Assembly: GCA_026874595.1 (NCBI GenBank)
Contig: CM049313.1
Location: 16,243,508 to 16,307,507, forward strand
Direction: 5' to 3'
DNA: 64,000 nucleotides
Source of the DNA: Sipunculus nudus
Lineage: Eukaryota > Annelida > Sipuncula > Golfingiida > Sipunculidae
The position numbers and the translations under genes are program-made. The notes under the pieces are model-generated. The model worked only from the letters and a program-made list of their open reading frames with translations, ran no database searches and was not told where the DNA came from. This document shows positions 13,201-24,019 of the stretch, piece after piece. Position 1 is the stretch's first letter, and the number at the start of each line of letters is the position of its first letter.

Positions 13201-16200
13201 ACTTTGACCATGGCACGTTTTTTTGCTGTAACTGCTGTGGATTTAATTTTCACAGCATGTTTTTGTTAGCATTTCAACTGTTAACACCAAAAATTTGAAA
13301 CTAGTTGATCAAAAACTGTAGATTTTATTCAAGTTTTCAAGCACCATGTCACATATTGCTAGTGTTATGCAGTTTGCTAGAGCTCAGCTCCCGAGCTTCA
13401 GCTCTAAGTTCCTTAAATTTGGCATACAGTTAGATTTCTCCAAAATCCCCTACCATGCCAAGAATTTGGTCACTAGGACTTAATTCCTTCGAGATATCAA
13501 TGAAAAACTTCATTTTTCCATTAAAAACCCAATGTTACACTTAAAGACTGTCTAATATCAAAACCACTGATCTGACTTTGATCATATATAATATACATAT
13601 TTTTCTATACATTCAATATGCACATGCCAGAAATGATGTCAGTATTGTGTATTTTTTTTAAGTTATGGGCCCAAACATAATGCACTTTGTAAAAAATCAA
13701 GAAATATATTTACTCCCTTAACAAGGGCATTGCTGAAGCTAGAGATTTTTTTTGTCAGGGATGTAACATTATTTAATCAAGATTCAATTGAATACCCAAA
13801 ATTAGTTCTGAATTTTTCAAATTTTATAAGTTATTAGTATAAATATAAAATTAGTACCTTAAATTTTGCCCAACTGTGACCATGGCACGTTTGTTTCCCG
13901 TGAGCACTGTTGATATAATTTTCATATCATGCACACATAAGGATTTCAGCTTTTTAGTTTAGAAAGCTGAAAGAAATTTGCCAAATATTGTAGCTTTTAT
14001 TAATGTTTTTTATGAGACTCTGTCAGACTTTGGCTCTCTCCAGCCCCTCTTGAGTCACTTGTATGTTGACCTTGTTGACCTTTCATCAAATTATGCACGC
14101 TTGAGGGGAGAATCCAGGCAGCTTATGGCCAGCCACAGTTGATCCAGGTGTTCAACCCAACTCATCTAGTAGTTTTAACCAACAACATAACAATAAACAA
14201 TAAATTAATAAATTTTTATTGGTTTTTAATAACAAATTAAAGAAAAATAGAAAAGGAATTTGTTAGTTTATAATAACAGGAAATTAACTTGCAGTTACTG
14301 ATGATATAAGAATCTTGTATCGAAGGGTAGAATGTCACATATTCCAAATAACACCATGCAGTCACCTATGGCATTTTTCAGTTCATATTTAATGATAAAG
14401 AAGTAAATCATATTATTCATTACTAATCATTAAGGATTATATGAAGGAAATTAATGATAGACAAAGATGCAGTTGATAATATTAATCTAGATTCCTACTG
14501 TGTCTAGTGTGTACATTGATGTGAAATTAGTCCAAAATGAATTTTTTACAGTTATTTTTTAATATAAATAAAAGCCATAAAACCAGGTACTTATGATCAT
14601 TATTTAAATGTGTGAATTTTGTATATTCTGGATTCTCAACACCATTGTTTGGTGAAAACTGAATAAATACCAGACATGGTGCGAATACTTTGTAATTGTA
14701 TTTAAATACAAATATGATTATGTACTCCATTATAAAATTTCTTGCATAAAGAATGGGAATTCAGGTAAAAATGAAAGTATATGAATACTCGTGCAAATAC
14801 TTTCAAAATGTATTCATGAATGCATTCATGAATATATTCTTTAATATTATTTTAATAATCATATCAGTTATATTTCATTTTAAAAAATCATATGATTCTC
14901 TTATTATTTTTAATAACAATTATATTTGGGTCATTATTTGTAATTTTTTTAATAAATAGTTAAACTCTTATATTATATGTTCTGCTTATAAGTTATATGG
15001 CCAAATCAAAATCTGTGTGACAGTAGTACTCCATTTGTTAATAAAATAAATGAAATCAATCCTCTTCCCTGTCTCCAAAGGTACTATCAAAATCATACAT
15101 AAGCTAAACAACAACAACTCATAATACAGCTGATATTTATTACCACACAAAACCAGCATGTGCCTCATTTCTAAATAATATTTTTTTATCATATATAACA
15201 GCTGAGCGTCGTGACCCATAGGTCCCTTGTTATTTTAACATACAAAAAAAGGTAAAAATGAAATATTGCCCGCCCGCACTGATATCTGAAAAAGTGGGAT
15301 TGAGAACCATACCATTTTTAGGCCTAACAGGACTTGTTATAATTTAATTTTAATCTACTTAACTTATTACAAACAATTGCACACTACATATTTAAATGTT
15401 TCAATTTTTGACTTGTGAATGTTGCATTTAAATATTTTAAATAAAAAATATAATTGAAACAAATACAAGGGCTTGATAAAAATAAGTAGACTTGAGATGT
15501 GAATATATATGAATTTGCACCATTGAAAAAATTGGATGTTATAGTGCACATGGTTATCAAATTAGCTCAGGCACACCTCTCATAACTCCAGCTAGAATTA
15601 CATTCTATAGAACACACATCTGCCAAAGCATTATAGTCCAATTGGGTTCCTTTAATCCAGACCTATGTCAAAGTTAATGGGAACATCCCTTGTTTATTTC
15701 CCACAACTTAACAGATTTTTGTGAAAATACTTTAGTAGTATTTTTATTATAAATGGTTTATAAACAAACCTTCAAACAAACAAAGAAACAGCCATAGGTC
15801 AAAACATATATATCTCTCTGCAGCTGAGAAGTTAAAATAATTTGACCATGTTCATTTCAACTGACCATTTGTATGTAAAGGACAATAGAGACAAGTAGTT
15901 GGATAAACATTTGTATTGATAACCCAGCAATTACATTGTCAATCTCATAAAAGCTCTTGCATTCTTTTGAATTATTTGTACCTGTAATGATAAATCGCCC
16001 CAGCTTAAAGGGGTTAATTCCAATATCTGAACTCTATAATAATAATCCCCCGAACCTTTAATAATAAAAAAAGGCTGGAAGATGCCAACCCAAACACACA
16101 GGCTGTTTTATTTTGTTTATGTCCACACATTTATCATATGGTCAAGCCTGCCAAAATAATTCAAATATAATCCAAAATAATCCATATCTGTTGCCAAGCC

Positions 16201-16670
16201 AGGCAAACCAGAGTTTTGCAAGGGGCGTTTTACAACTAGTATCAATTCAACTTCACATATATGGTTACATACTTCTCTGTTTGTCAACATTACTGTATTT
16301 ACTAACAGCTTGTTTATAAACAAGCCCATACAGCCATTAGAGGCATTATATGAACTATTTCTAACAGAAATTATCAAGAGTTCTTTAATATGTACTCAGG
16401 ATAATCCAGAAATCACATTAACTCAAAAGATAAGGGGAAGAATAGCAGCCTTTAATCATGGCATGGTGTGAACATCTATAAAACAGCATTAAATGGCTCT
16501 TTGATATACCTTTTATTAGTATGAAATGGAGTAATTCATTTGTTATCTTTGCAGTTACAGCAAACAGACGGGAACAGGGGAGTGCTGGTGACAGGGTGGT
16601 GGTGAACATGATCGTTTTTGTAACCTGTGCTGCTTTAACAGTATCCCTCACATGGAGTAGACAGTTGTGA
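4674..16670 (+). CDS. Lachesin/IgLON-like Ig-domain adhesion protein, 3' part (4 exons)
   Basis: Four exons join in one frame: 4674-4805, 5739-6026, 12239-12406 and 16555-16670, giving 233 residues to a TGA stop. All introns have AG acceptors and GT donors and are phase 1, as is usual for Ig-superfamily genes. The product starts inside an Ig domain (YECRASNGV and the join VQYPPEV), continues with a complete Ig domain (LICDVS, INWEKDG, DFGRYKCVAANG), then a proline-rich stem (HTQPPPPRRPPSTT), and ends with a small-residue stretch (GSAGD) and a hydrophobic tail with no long cytoplasmic part. In known families this layout fits GPI-anchored neural adhesion proteins (lachesin, IgLON, neurotrimin) acting at the cell surface. 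The signal peptide, first Ig domain and front half of the second lie upstream of the window. The identity of the exact orthologue is inference; membership of the Ig superfamily is firm. Confidence 0.85.
5739..6026 (+). CDS. Ig gene exon: complete Ig domain
   Basis: Acceptor CTTTTCAG and donor GTAAGA. The exon encodes one whole Ig domain of about 96 residues: YPPEVRLNNAKLYQQVGKT at the start, first cysteine in LICDVS, tryptophan in INWEKDG, and the DFGRYKC signature with the second cysteine, then AANGLGTSEKAMRLI. The open frame extends into both introns, so the splice sites and not the ORF ends mark the exon. Confidence 0.9.
7238..7266 (+). repeat. Poly-C tract (29 C)
   Basis: A homopolymer of C in an Ig-gene intron. 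The exact length is unreliable in assemblies. Confidence 0.9.
7290..7800 (+). repeat. Diverged tandem units with GACCTT / AGGTCA words
   Basis: Segments with GGTGACCTTCAAGGT, AGTGACCTTGACC and CATCAAGGTCAAATCTGC recur at roughly 140-bp steps. They resemble the 300-bp units elsewhere in the window but are more decayed. No coding content. Confidence 0.5.
8176..8452 (+). mobile_element. TIR element (MITE), copy B
   Basis: Left tip AAAGGTATGGTTCTCAGGC and right tip CCTGAGAACCATACCTTTT. The right tip is cut short and abuts directly the AGCCCTCAG element at 8453. It is the same family as copies at 3274, 23142 and 48197. Confidence 0.75.
8453..9478 (+). repeat. Modular repeat with AGCCCTCAG head, copy 2 (most complete)
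   Basis: Head AGCCCTCAGCCCTTAGGCTG, GTCC run near 8500-8525, then three ~300-bp units (TGAGCGGGATATC words near 8540, 8845 and 9145) each with a GACCTTGACC word and, in two, a GGTGGYGCCACC palindrome (8777 and 9077). Near the end GGCTGAGGGCTTTTG inverts the head, so the element has short terminal inverted repeats. Confidence 0.82.
9479..10870. other. Intronic AT-rich stretch, no feature seen
   Basis: No exon with matching phase and no clear repeat was found, apart from a GGTGGTGCCACC word and short (TG) run near 10745-10770. Confidence 0.5.
10871..11625 (+). repeat. GTCC-headed tandem repeat family 3
   Basis: After CCCTGTCCGTCCATCTG near 10912, two to three related units carry TTGTTTCC.ATGATAA, TTTCAAACTTG, GTGGATGCATT.TAAGCC and GGTCA-AGGTCA words at ~250-bp spacing. 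It ends with GCTGAGCGTCTGGACCCATG. A similar end without the body occurs at about 15200-15232. Confidence 0.7.
11845..11935 (-). repeat. Possible tRNA-derived SINE relic
   Basis: Read on the minus strand it shows GTGGTTAAGCACTTTAAGC, resembling a tRNA A-box region, followed by GACTTTGAAACCCC, resembling a B-box. Spacing is compatible with a decayed tRNA head. It cannot fold into a clean tRNA, so it is not a functional tRNA gene. Confidence 0.35.
12239..12406 (+). CDS. Ig gene exon: proline-rich stem
   Basis: Acceptor GATTTCAG and donor GTGAGT, phase 1 on both sides, 56 codons. The peptide begins EYKPRIHTQPPPPRRPPSTT and continues as a Ser/Thr/Lys-rich linker (KTTTKSSLRNIHAETKPSP). It has no Ig features and reads as an extended stem between the last Ig domain and the membrane anchor. 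The frame joins cleanly to both neighbours. Such stems are poorly conserved, so support comes mainly from splice phase and position. Confidence 0.7.
12449..12597 (-). mobile_element. TIR element (MITE), partial copy C
   Basis: The segment matches the interior of copies A, E and F in the reverse orientation (ATGCTTTTC, CTATTTAGC, TTATTTTCATG words). One end is lost and the other abuts the GTCC-headed element at 12596. Confidence 0.6.
12596..14110 (+). repeat. GTCC-headed repeat family 2, two ~680-bp units
   Basis: The head reads TTTAGCTCAGCTGACTATAA then CATCTGAGCTATAGTC and a (GTCC)n run at 12644-12704. Two body units start near 12735 and 13415 and share words such as TAATATCAAAACCACT, TTATGGGCCCAAACATAATG and CCATGGCACGTTT. 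The Arg-Pro-Ser-Val open frames here come from the GTCC run and are not genes. Confidence 0.82.
15190..15324. mobile_element. Partial MITE copy D next to a family-3 end
   Basis: GCTGAGCGTCGTGACCCATA near 15201 matches the end of the 10871 repeat. From about 15241 to GGCC at 15324 it matches one end of the MITE family (GCCCGCCCGCACTGATATCTG, GAGAACCATACC), followed by TA. Confidence 0.6.
16555..16670 (+). CDS. Ig gene last exon: GPI-signal-like tail and stop
   Basis: Acceptor TATCTTTGCAG; in the phase of the previous exon it reads TANRREQGSAGDRVVVN, then a hydrophobic run MIVFVTCAALTVSLTW, then SRQL and TGA at 16668-16670. Small residues GSAGD just before the hydrophobic run could be the GPI attachment site. 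A single-pass membrane anchor is possible, but only four or five residues would follow it. AATAAA at 17529-17534 is one candidate polyadenylation signal. Confidence 0.72.
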
Positions 16671-17993
16671 CCAACATTTATGCTGCCATCTACCAGCCAT
16701 AGGTGAAACTAATTTGGTGAAGTGCTGAAAGTGGCATTTTCAAAGCACCAGTACAACCATCTGTCTGTATACATCTAGCACCAACCAGTTTACAGTTTTA
16801 TTTTTGAAGATGATATTATGCATGAATGGATTACTGATGATTTGTATAGGCATACTGTGTCACTGTATTCAGGCAGAATATACAAAAAGACCACAGAAAG
16901 TTTCACCAGCACTCAGATATTCTAAGTGTTTGGCATGTTGCTTTCAAATGTAGCCTATTAAAACTTAAATAGCTTTATACGCTTCATGTATCTTCTAGTA
17001 GCTTTTGAGGGTGATACAAATGATATATTATTTTCATGTACATTGGTGAAGTTGGATATATAACTGAAAGCATGGGAGAAACTTGGAACAAACAAAAATT
17101 TACATATTTGAATATGAAGAAGAGAATGAAAGTCAGGCGTGTGTTCTGTATCTGTTAAGCACATTGTTTATTCATGATAACCTATGAGTTGTATCATCTG
17201 ATGTCTAGAAGCACTAACGTAATAACATTTTCACCTTTTCATACATTTGTTCATGTCAACCCTATGTCCACTAATGTAAGTTTGTATCAAAATCAAGAAC
17301 TTCCAATGCCCATTAGACAATATTCCATGAATAGTTTACAAATAATAAAATATCCAAATACTAATTTCTAAAGACATATACCATACTTCATTATTGCTTA
17401 GAGCTTTTTGATTGTTATGTATTTGGTAAATATATGATTTAGGACATCTGATGGTGACCCCATTTGTTCTATGGAGCCTAGCAACACTTTTCACAATTTG
17501 ATTCAAATATGGCACAAACAGCTTTTTAAATAAAGAAACAGAATTGTGGAGGATACAATTCAAAAATAATAAAAAAAGAATTATTAATGTGAACACACAC
17601 AGTAAGTCTTGAAAACTTAATTTCTCCATTGTTAGGCATGTTTCACTTCACCAGTGATTTAACTGTAAAATTTTGGTTTATTAAAGGGCATTAATATGTT
17701 ATTTTGTACAATAGTTCAGTTTTATAAAAGATAGTTGTGTTATTCAGAAAACAGGTTGTTTTGTATTAAAAGACAATTTTTCTGTTTTCTTCTTTTACCG
17801 TCTTAACACTTGAATAAGCAAAAATGTAAAAAGAAAAAATAGCAGAAATTCAGCCACAAACTGTGGAGCTTCCTTATTACATGGTTTTATAGAGAATACC
17901 ATGATTTTTTATACTTGTATAAGGTATCTGTCAATATCCTATAAGTATCCGCTAAAAACATGATGAGGTCGTACAGGGTGACATTTTGCCATG
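16671..17993. other. 3' UTR and downstream sequence of the Ig gene
   Basis: It starts right after the stop codon. Possible polyadenylation signals are AATAAAA near 17344 and AATAAA at 17529. No further coding exon was recognised. Confidence 0.5.
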
Positions 17994-18330
17994 TTACGTC
18001 ATCAGGAATGATAAATCAAATCGTGACGTCAGGCAGTGCAAGTCATTTTATGATTTTATGTAACCAGAGTTTTGTGCCCGGCTTCATGATAGATAATATT
18101 GTGAGGTCAACAAAGCACAAGGAATCACATTGTGACGTCAGAAAGATAATGTCCCAAATTGTGACCTCATAAAGAATATTGTTATCTATTGTGACATTAT
18201 AAAGGCACAGAGAATGTTACTGAGAGGCCATGATGAATCATCCTTTTTTTTTCGACATAGCTCCGCGAGTAACATTGTGACGTCATGCAGATTGGTGAAT
18301 CGCATGCGTGGTAAAGCCAAACGTCAGAAT
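17994..18330. promoter_or_regulatory. Cluster of CRE-like TGACGTCA sites
   Basis: Perfect TGACGTCA palindromes at 18024-18031, 18133-18140 and 18278-18285, plus TTACGTCA at 17994-18001 and decayed forms (GTGACCTCA, GTGACATTA, AACGTCA). Most are preceded by ATTGTGACG-type context, so the cluster may be a degenerate repeat of about 25-100 bp period. In animals TGACGTCA binds CREB/ATF factors; use as a promoter here is inference. Confidence 0.5.
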
Positions 18331-18611
18331 GAATCATGTTTTTACATCAGACCGTAAAATCTGCTCGTACTATTTCATTGATAGTCTGGTCTTGTGAGAT
18401 ATACCTCATTTCTCGGCAGCATTGCCAGACAAAAATACTGAAGTTAATGCGTCTATCTTTTATTAAATCTTAAGTAAACGAAATGATTCGTAATGGCAAA
18501 AACACTCATTCATAGAAATATCTAGCGGACATTAGTTATTCTGTCAAATTCTGCATCTGTAAATAAACGCCTCATACATTGTAGAATTTATCACGTAGAG
18601 AAAGGACTTTC

Positions 18612-18645
18612 ATGGATCTTCCTTGGTTTTGCCAGCAGAAACATG
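18612..18645 (+). CDS. Speculative first exon (MDLPWFCQQKH)
   Basis: An ATG at 18612 opens MDLPWFCQQKH and meets a GTGAG donor at 18646, about 330 bp after the CRE-like cluster. No downstream exon was linked to it. It is listed only because a short first exon next to a CRE-rich stretch is a plausible arrangement. Confidence 0.12.
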
Positions 18646-19116
18646 GTGAGATCTATTTAGGCATTCTGTATAATGGTAGTAATTGTTTTAGGATTTGTCA
18701 AATATAATTTTCATGTTCATCAGCGTGTTGTAAATATAACTTTATACATCATAGGTGCATGAACTTAAGAATTAACAGAATTTAATCTGCATGCATTAAT
18801 CCTTATTTTATCAGTTATCTTTTAAATTTTTGTTTGTTAATGACTGTTTTAGATAGGCATTTATCATGTTTATGAGTTTATGACTAGCCTGCATTAACTA
18901 AAGAAAATGAAACATGTTCACATTTGCATTGATGTACATACATTTTGGTCAAAGGCAGTTCAACTTTATTCATGCAGATTATTGGATGTGGCAGAGAATA
19001 TATTTTATAACATTATCGATAGATCTGTGAAGCATTTGACTAAAATATAACCCACCTGCTAACTGCAAAAATAATCAAGGCAACACCTTGATTCTTCGAA
19101 CATATAGGTGAAATGA

Positions 19117-19823
19117 AGAAGTCATCATGGTGATATATACCTGCATACAAATTGCGTTTACATTGGAATTGAAACTAAATATACATCAAGGCTGAACCAC
19201 GAAGATATCAATGAGTTAAAATCGTTTACTACAAAGCTAAAATGGAGACTACGAGATAAACGATATGGTAACATTATTGCCTCACTAGATCAAAATTTTA
19301 AGATCGGCAAGTCATCATATGAATATACCAGAATGCCGACCATTAGACCAAAATTAATCATAGACGTGCACTTAGCAGGGAGACAGTTGATGTTGGAACG
19401 TGTTTTTTTTTTTTTTTACATAAAATAGGTCCACTCTTCATAGCTATAGTGCAATGGAAATCACGATCGAGCAGCTTACAGTGATCGGAAAACAGATTAA
19501 ATCGTCATCAACAGAATATTTTGATAAATTCAAAGAATATGGAAATACTATTATACTGAAATCTATTTCCTTAATACTACAAGGAAAAAATAAATCCAGT
19601 GATTTGTACATTGTGTACAAAGTAGGTGGGATGGACCCACGGTAGAGGGCTCGAGGCCCAAAATCCTTCCCATACACCCACTTAAGATAGGACTTTGGCT
19701 ACGCTAATTCCAATAATCCTGGAATCTAAATTTCATGATTACTGTTCTATTGAATACAAGCTGGTTGGTAATTGCGATCGGTTCAGATATGATCTAAAAC
19801 ACAACCTGCTTGCTAAGCAATGA
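19117..19823 (+). pseudogene. Coding-like relic in three open segments
   Basis: Three successive open segments have protein-like composition. About 19117-19430 reads GIETKYTSRLNHEDINELKS and later RLRDKRYGNIIASLDQNF. 19454-19645 starts with ATG and reads MEITIEQLTVIGKQIKSSS. 19686-19823 reads LESKFHDYCSIEYKLVGNC. They lie in different frames, as expected for a decayed gene or a mobile-element protein. I do not recognise the family, and chance is possible. Confidence 0.3.
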
Positions 19824-21479
19824 AACGTTAATTTGGTAAAAATTGAAGAAATGCAGAAGATCAGTATTACAACATTGTTTGTAGCGGACTACGAACTTCA
19901 TACACACGTGGTTAGTAAATCGGGTGTACATTACATGTAATTCTATAAGAATGACATATACCAGTTACAGCTTGAATGTTGACGCATATATATGATGCAG
20001 GTATTATGGTTAATGTTAAATGTATACTTTCATTATTATCGGTATGTAAAGTATTGCAATATGCTTGATATAAGAATGTTATTAATTGTCACGTACAATA
20101 ATCTGTTCGTCAGAGCCCACGCTCCGTTAACGGTTTCCATTTGTAACATGACGCACATATTTAATTTTGCACCATTTGTTATATTACAACAGGTCTAAGC
20201 TTTCTTGCCTTGAATTCCTACGATTGTTTTAAACTATAATGTAACAATATTGTAAGAGACTGCAGACATTTTCCTGGGTATTGTATTTTATCACGCCTTT
20301 TTTAACCACATAATGACGGTGGTCGATGGTCCGTGAACGCAAAAAAAGACTTAATACTGTTAACATTTATCATTAATTTCGTCTTTTTATTTTGAATGTT
20401 AAGATAATTTTAAAATATCATTTTGAACAAAAGGATATATAAAACAGAAAATATAATATTTTTTCATTGACTTTAGATGTTGTACGCAACGTCTTTCCGT
20501 AGTCCACGAGATCTTATGAGCTCGAATTTAACCGTTACTCCTCTGTTATACGAGATTGTATTTACCATCTGGTAAATATCAGATAAATGTCTTGAATCAC
20601 ATTGCGTTCAAATTTATTGTCAAACAAAATGTAATACACGCTCAGCGTGATGTAAAATATTCAGAGTGATTAATACTCTGACCAAAATATTCAGAATATT
20701 AGAAGTATAGTAACTGCTCTTTTCAGTTTTTCACATGAAGGCGCTTGATGGTTAAAAAATGTACCTTCGATTATTATATTGTGTGATTTCCCCTTAATTC
20801 ACAGAACAGAAGATATATATTAATTAATGTTAATATATTAATTTGAATGCTTTCATAAAGTGTACTATAAATATTTCGCTGAAAGAGAGACAATCGGTTG
20901 TATATATAAGATTACACCTGTATTTTAGAGTGTTGTGTACCCTGCCATCTAGATAAACATTAGTAACAAGCTTGTTGTACTGGTAGTGACTTTATTCTTA
21001 TAATTGCCTACCATGTATAGATCATGTTACATTTTTTTCAATATTCCTGATCAAATAAAAGCTATTCTTAAAGCACATGTGTTCCTTCGTTTACTATGTC
21101 CAAATTCACTAGCGCGTATACACAAAAATGCATTAAAAAAAATCATGTTACTTGACATTGCGTGTAAACCGGATATTTGTGTCACGAATTCACCTTACTG
21201 TCACTGTAATGACGTCCGTAAGTACAAATTTAGGTGGTAAACCCAGATTTTCAATACCAAGAAAAGCTGCATGGATTGTTAGATCGCTTTGCCTTTGTGT
21301 CCTTTCGTGTAAGCAACCAATTGAAGTTGAAGTACCTAAACAGGTTATAGTTCCCCCGCCCCTTCCTCGTGCTGGCTCAAGGGATTAAATATGTGCGGTT
21401 TCTCAAAAGGTGGTGAGCAGAAAGCAGGGGCAGGCCTGCAGACCCCTTTGAAGAACCATTTAACCAGAATTGTTTATAA
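19824..21479. other. Intergenic, no feature supported
   Basis: Short open frames (for example 21004-21240) have no recognisable domain. AT-rich, with no clear repeats. Confidence 0.45.
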
Positions 21480-21484
21480 ACGGG

Positions 21485-22150
21485 TATCTTTTTATCTCGA
21501 GATTCTTTATTATATATTAGCATATAAGTTGCCTTATTTCCAAAAAATTTTTAAGCCTTTCCCAGGTTCAGTACACCAAGTCCACATTTATAGGTCAAAG
21601 AAGTACCATGATTATGCTTGTGAAGAAGGTTATTCTCAAAATATTAAGTCATACTGTTCCCGCTGCATGAAACAATGCAAGATGCGGCTCACAATCGGAC
21701 TTCCAGTCACTCGCCTTGTTGTGGTGAACATACGTGGACTGTGTTTACTAACCCGCATAGCCATAACAATGTGTTAAACAGCCGTCTGCGAGGTACTGAG
21801 ACTGTGCTTGAGTGGTTTTGCTGGAAAACTTTTGTACAAAGAAAAACTGAACTGATAGTGTGAAAGAATAGGCATAATATTGCCCCTGATTATGTCCCTT
21901 TTACACTCTTTTTAATTATTTTTTTTATTCCAGATTGAGTTTAGTTTGCAGAATAGCCCATAATGAATGTGAACGTGTAAATCAAGATAATATTGTTAAA
22001 AGGATTCTTTATCATATGTTAGCACATAGGTTGCTTTATTCCCAATAATTTTGAAGCCTTTCCCATGCAAGTTCGGCACATTTATAGGTCAAAGAAGTAC
22101 CATCATTATGATTATCAAGATGGTTATTCTCAAAATATAAAGTTATACTA
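21485..22150 (+). repeat. Direct repeat of ~165 bp, two copies 515 bp apart
   Basis: About 21500-21650 and 22000-22150 share GATTCTTTAT, AAGCCTTTCCCA, ACATTTATAGGTCAAAGAAG and GGTTATTCTCAAAATAT. The copies are about 80-85 percent alike by eye. The 128-residue open frame across the first copy has no known domain. Confidence 0.65.
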
Positions 22151-22159
22151 AAATTAAAT

Positions 22160-23135
22160 CACATTGACCTTTTTATCGAATTTAAATGAGAGTTCTATTA
22201 ATTGGTCTCGATCTTGAAGTACAGCCCGACGCCACCGGCATTTAACGCCGCTAGTAGGCTTTAAGTAAAAAATTATGTCAATTGCTGAAAAGCTTTATTT
22301 AGTAACCGTCGTATTATTATTTTTTTTGGGGGGGGGGTACCGACTTTATTTCTGTTGCTTATAATCAATTACAACATACCTGTAACTACATGTTATTCAT
22401 CATATAGTCCCGAACCCTCACCCCTACGAAATAATCCAAACTTGCTTTGTTGAAATCCACAGGAACGGCCCGCCCTTAAGGCCCCTTTATGGATCCAAGC
22501 CCCCCCCCCCTACACTGTGACATTTTAAAGGTTTAAAGGCCTATTGTTTATATGAATAAAGCTTGCTTTCAGTGAGGAATTTGAGCATGTCTTGCCTATC
22601 ATTGGACCTAGGCTCTCACCCATGTGCGTGATCGGTTAAAGTGAAAAACACATGTTTCTAGCTTTATGAAATGAAGGGTTCAACCCAGGAGGATTAATGA
22701 CAAACCTGATTCAAGGTTTCAGGAACAGGGGGTGCATGGTGATGATGATGGCGGGGGTTTAAGGCCTCAAAATTGGTCTGATACTATGAAAAAAAGGTTG
22801 CGGCGCTGAAAATAGATTCGGACCCTCTGCATGGAATCCCATTTGGTCCGCTTCCGCTACTTACGAGGTATACATATTTCTGTTTCTTTCTTCAGGAACA
22901 GTTTCCTTGCAACATACATTTAATTAATCTTTCATGTGTTCCTCACATCAACCTATCCTTTATACGACCAGCGATAGAAACCAGTCCAATCGGAAACCTG
23001 AATGGCCCCGCGTCTCATTCCGGTTCGCAATGTAAACATCATCACTGACCAGGTCTTCATGGTAAACACACCGGGGTATGATTTTTTTGCCACATGCACA
23101 GCGCCACGATATAAATGTAAAAAGTATTTGTACAA
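22160..23135. other. Intergenic, no gene seen
   Basis: It holds poly-G near 22326 and poly-C near 22500 but no supported coding or RNA feature. Confidence 0.45.
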
Positions 23136-23141
23136 ATCTTA

Positions 23142-23465
23142 GGCCAAAAAAAAAAAAAAAAAATAAAAGGTATGGTTCTCAGGCACCGCCTGCGTCAATT
23201 TTAAAACCCCGCATCAAATTTTTTTTTATATTCAAAGAAGATATATAATACAATTTATGTAGTGCTTTTACCTGTTTAACAAAACAAGTTGTTATTTTCA
23301 TGCTTTTCCCTGAACATATGACATTTTTATTGAAACATAGAAAAAAGGTAAAAAATATAATACCGCCCGCCCGCACTGATTTCTGGAAAATGTGCATGAG
23401 ACCATACCTTTTATTTTTATTTATTTATTTATTATTTATTTATTTTATTTATTTATTTTTTTGCC
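23142..23465 (+). mobile_element. TIR element (MITE), copy E, with (TTTA)n in one arm
   Basis: The left arm GGCC + poly-A + TAAAAGGTATGGTTCTCAGG pairs with GAGACCATACCTTTTATTTTT on the right. The right T-rich tip has grown into a TTTA/TTA microsatellite at about 23411-23460 before GCC. The left end is next to TA; the right flanking TA is altered to TTA. Confidence 0.75.
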
Positions 23466-23576
23466 TTATTGAGACAGTTTTCCACTGAAAACCTTTATGT
23501 TCTTTTAACGTTTAGAATAAAAAATGAGTAAGATTTCACATTTCAGTTAAAATAACTCCCCAGCCTCGGTAAAAAG

Positions 23577-23590
23577 CCCGGTATACCGGG
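23577..23590. repeat. 14-bp palindrome CCCGGTATACCGGG
   Basis: A perfect palindrome flanked by AAAAAG and TTTATC. It is in an otherwise plain stretch. It could be a protein-binding site or the end of a decayed element; nothing decides between them. Confidence 0.6.
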
Positions 23591-23977
23591 TTTATCAGCT
23601 AGTGTTTATATTATTGAATCACTCTTTGTAAGGAGACACCTTGCTATGTATTAAAATGGTCCAAACGTGCCCTAACTGGGGATGTTAATTGTCCATAAGA
23701 GCCCTTAATAGATTCACTCTACAGTGCCTGGCCCAGATCCTCCATCCAAAATTATGGGTCCTCTCCCTCGCCATTGTGTGCCAAAGTCGAGCCTCCCGCT
23801 GAAGCGAGCAAACAATATCTAAGCGACTACGAAGATCAACTATACATACTTTAAAAAGGTAATACCTTGCTTTGAATAAAACAGATACATACCCGCCTTT
23901 TATAAGGACACGCATTTCTAACTCCTAACATTATAGTCAAACCGGCACCAATTTATTTACTAATTTCTTTTGTTACG

Positions 23978-24018
23978 GAACCTAATATAAACAGATCACG
24001 TATGCGTGACGAACAGCG
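23978..24018 (+). repeat. ~40-bp repeat, copy 1 (partner at 34573)
   Basis: GGAACCTAATATAAACAGAT followed by CACGTATGCGTGACGAACA. The same words occur at 34575-34615 with few changes. Similarity stops on both sides, so this is a short shared core, perhaps the end or promoter of a mobile element. Confidence 0.6.
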
Positions 24019-24019
24019 C

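Noticed and set aside
21391-21777. 128-residue ORF, the longest in the gene-poor middle
   Set aside because: No domain is recognisable, and it runs across one copy of a non-coding direct repeat.
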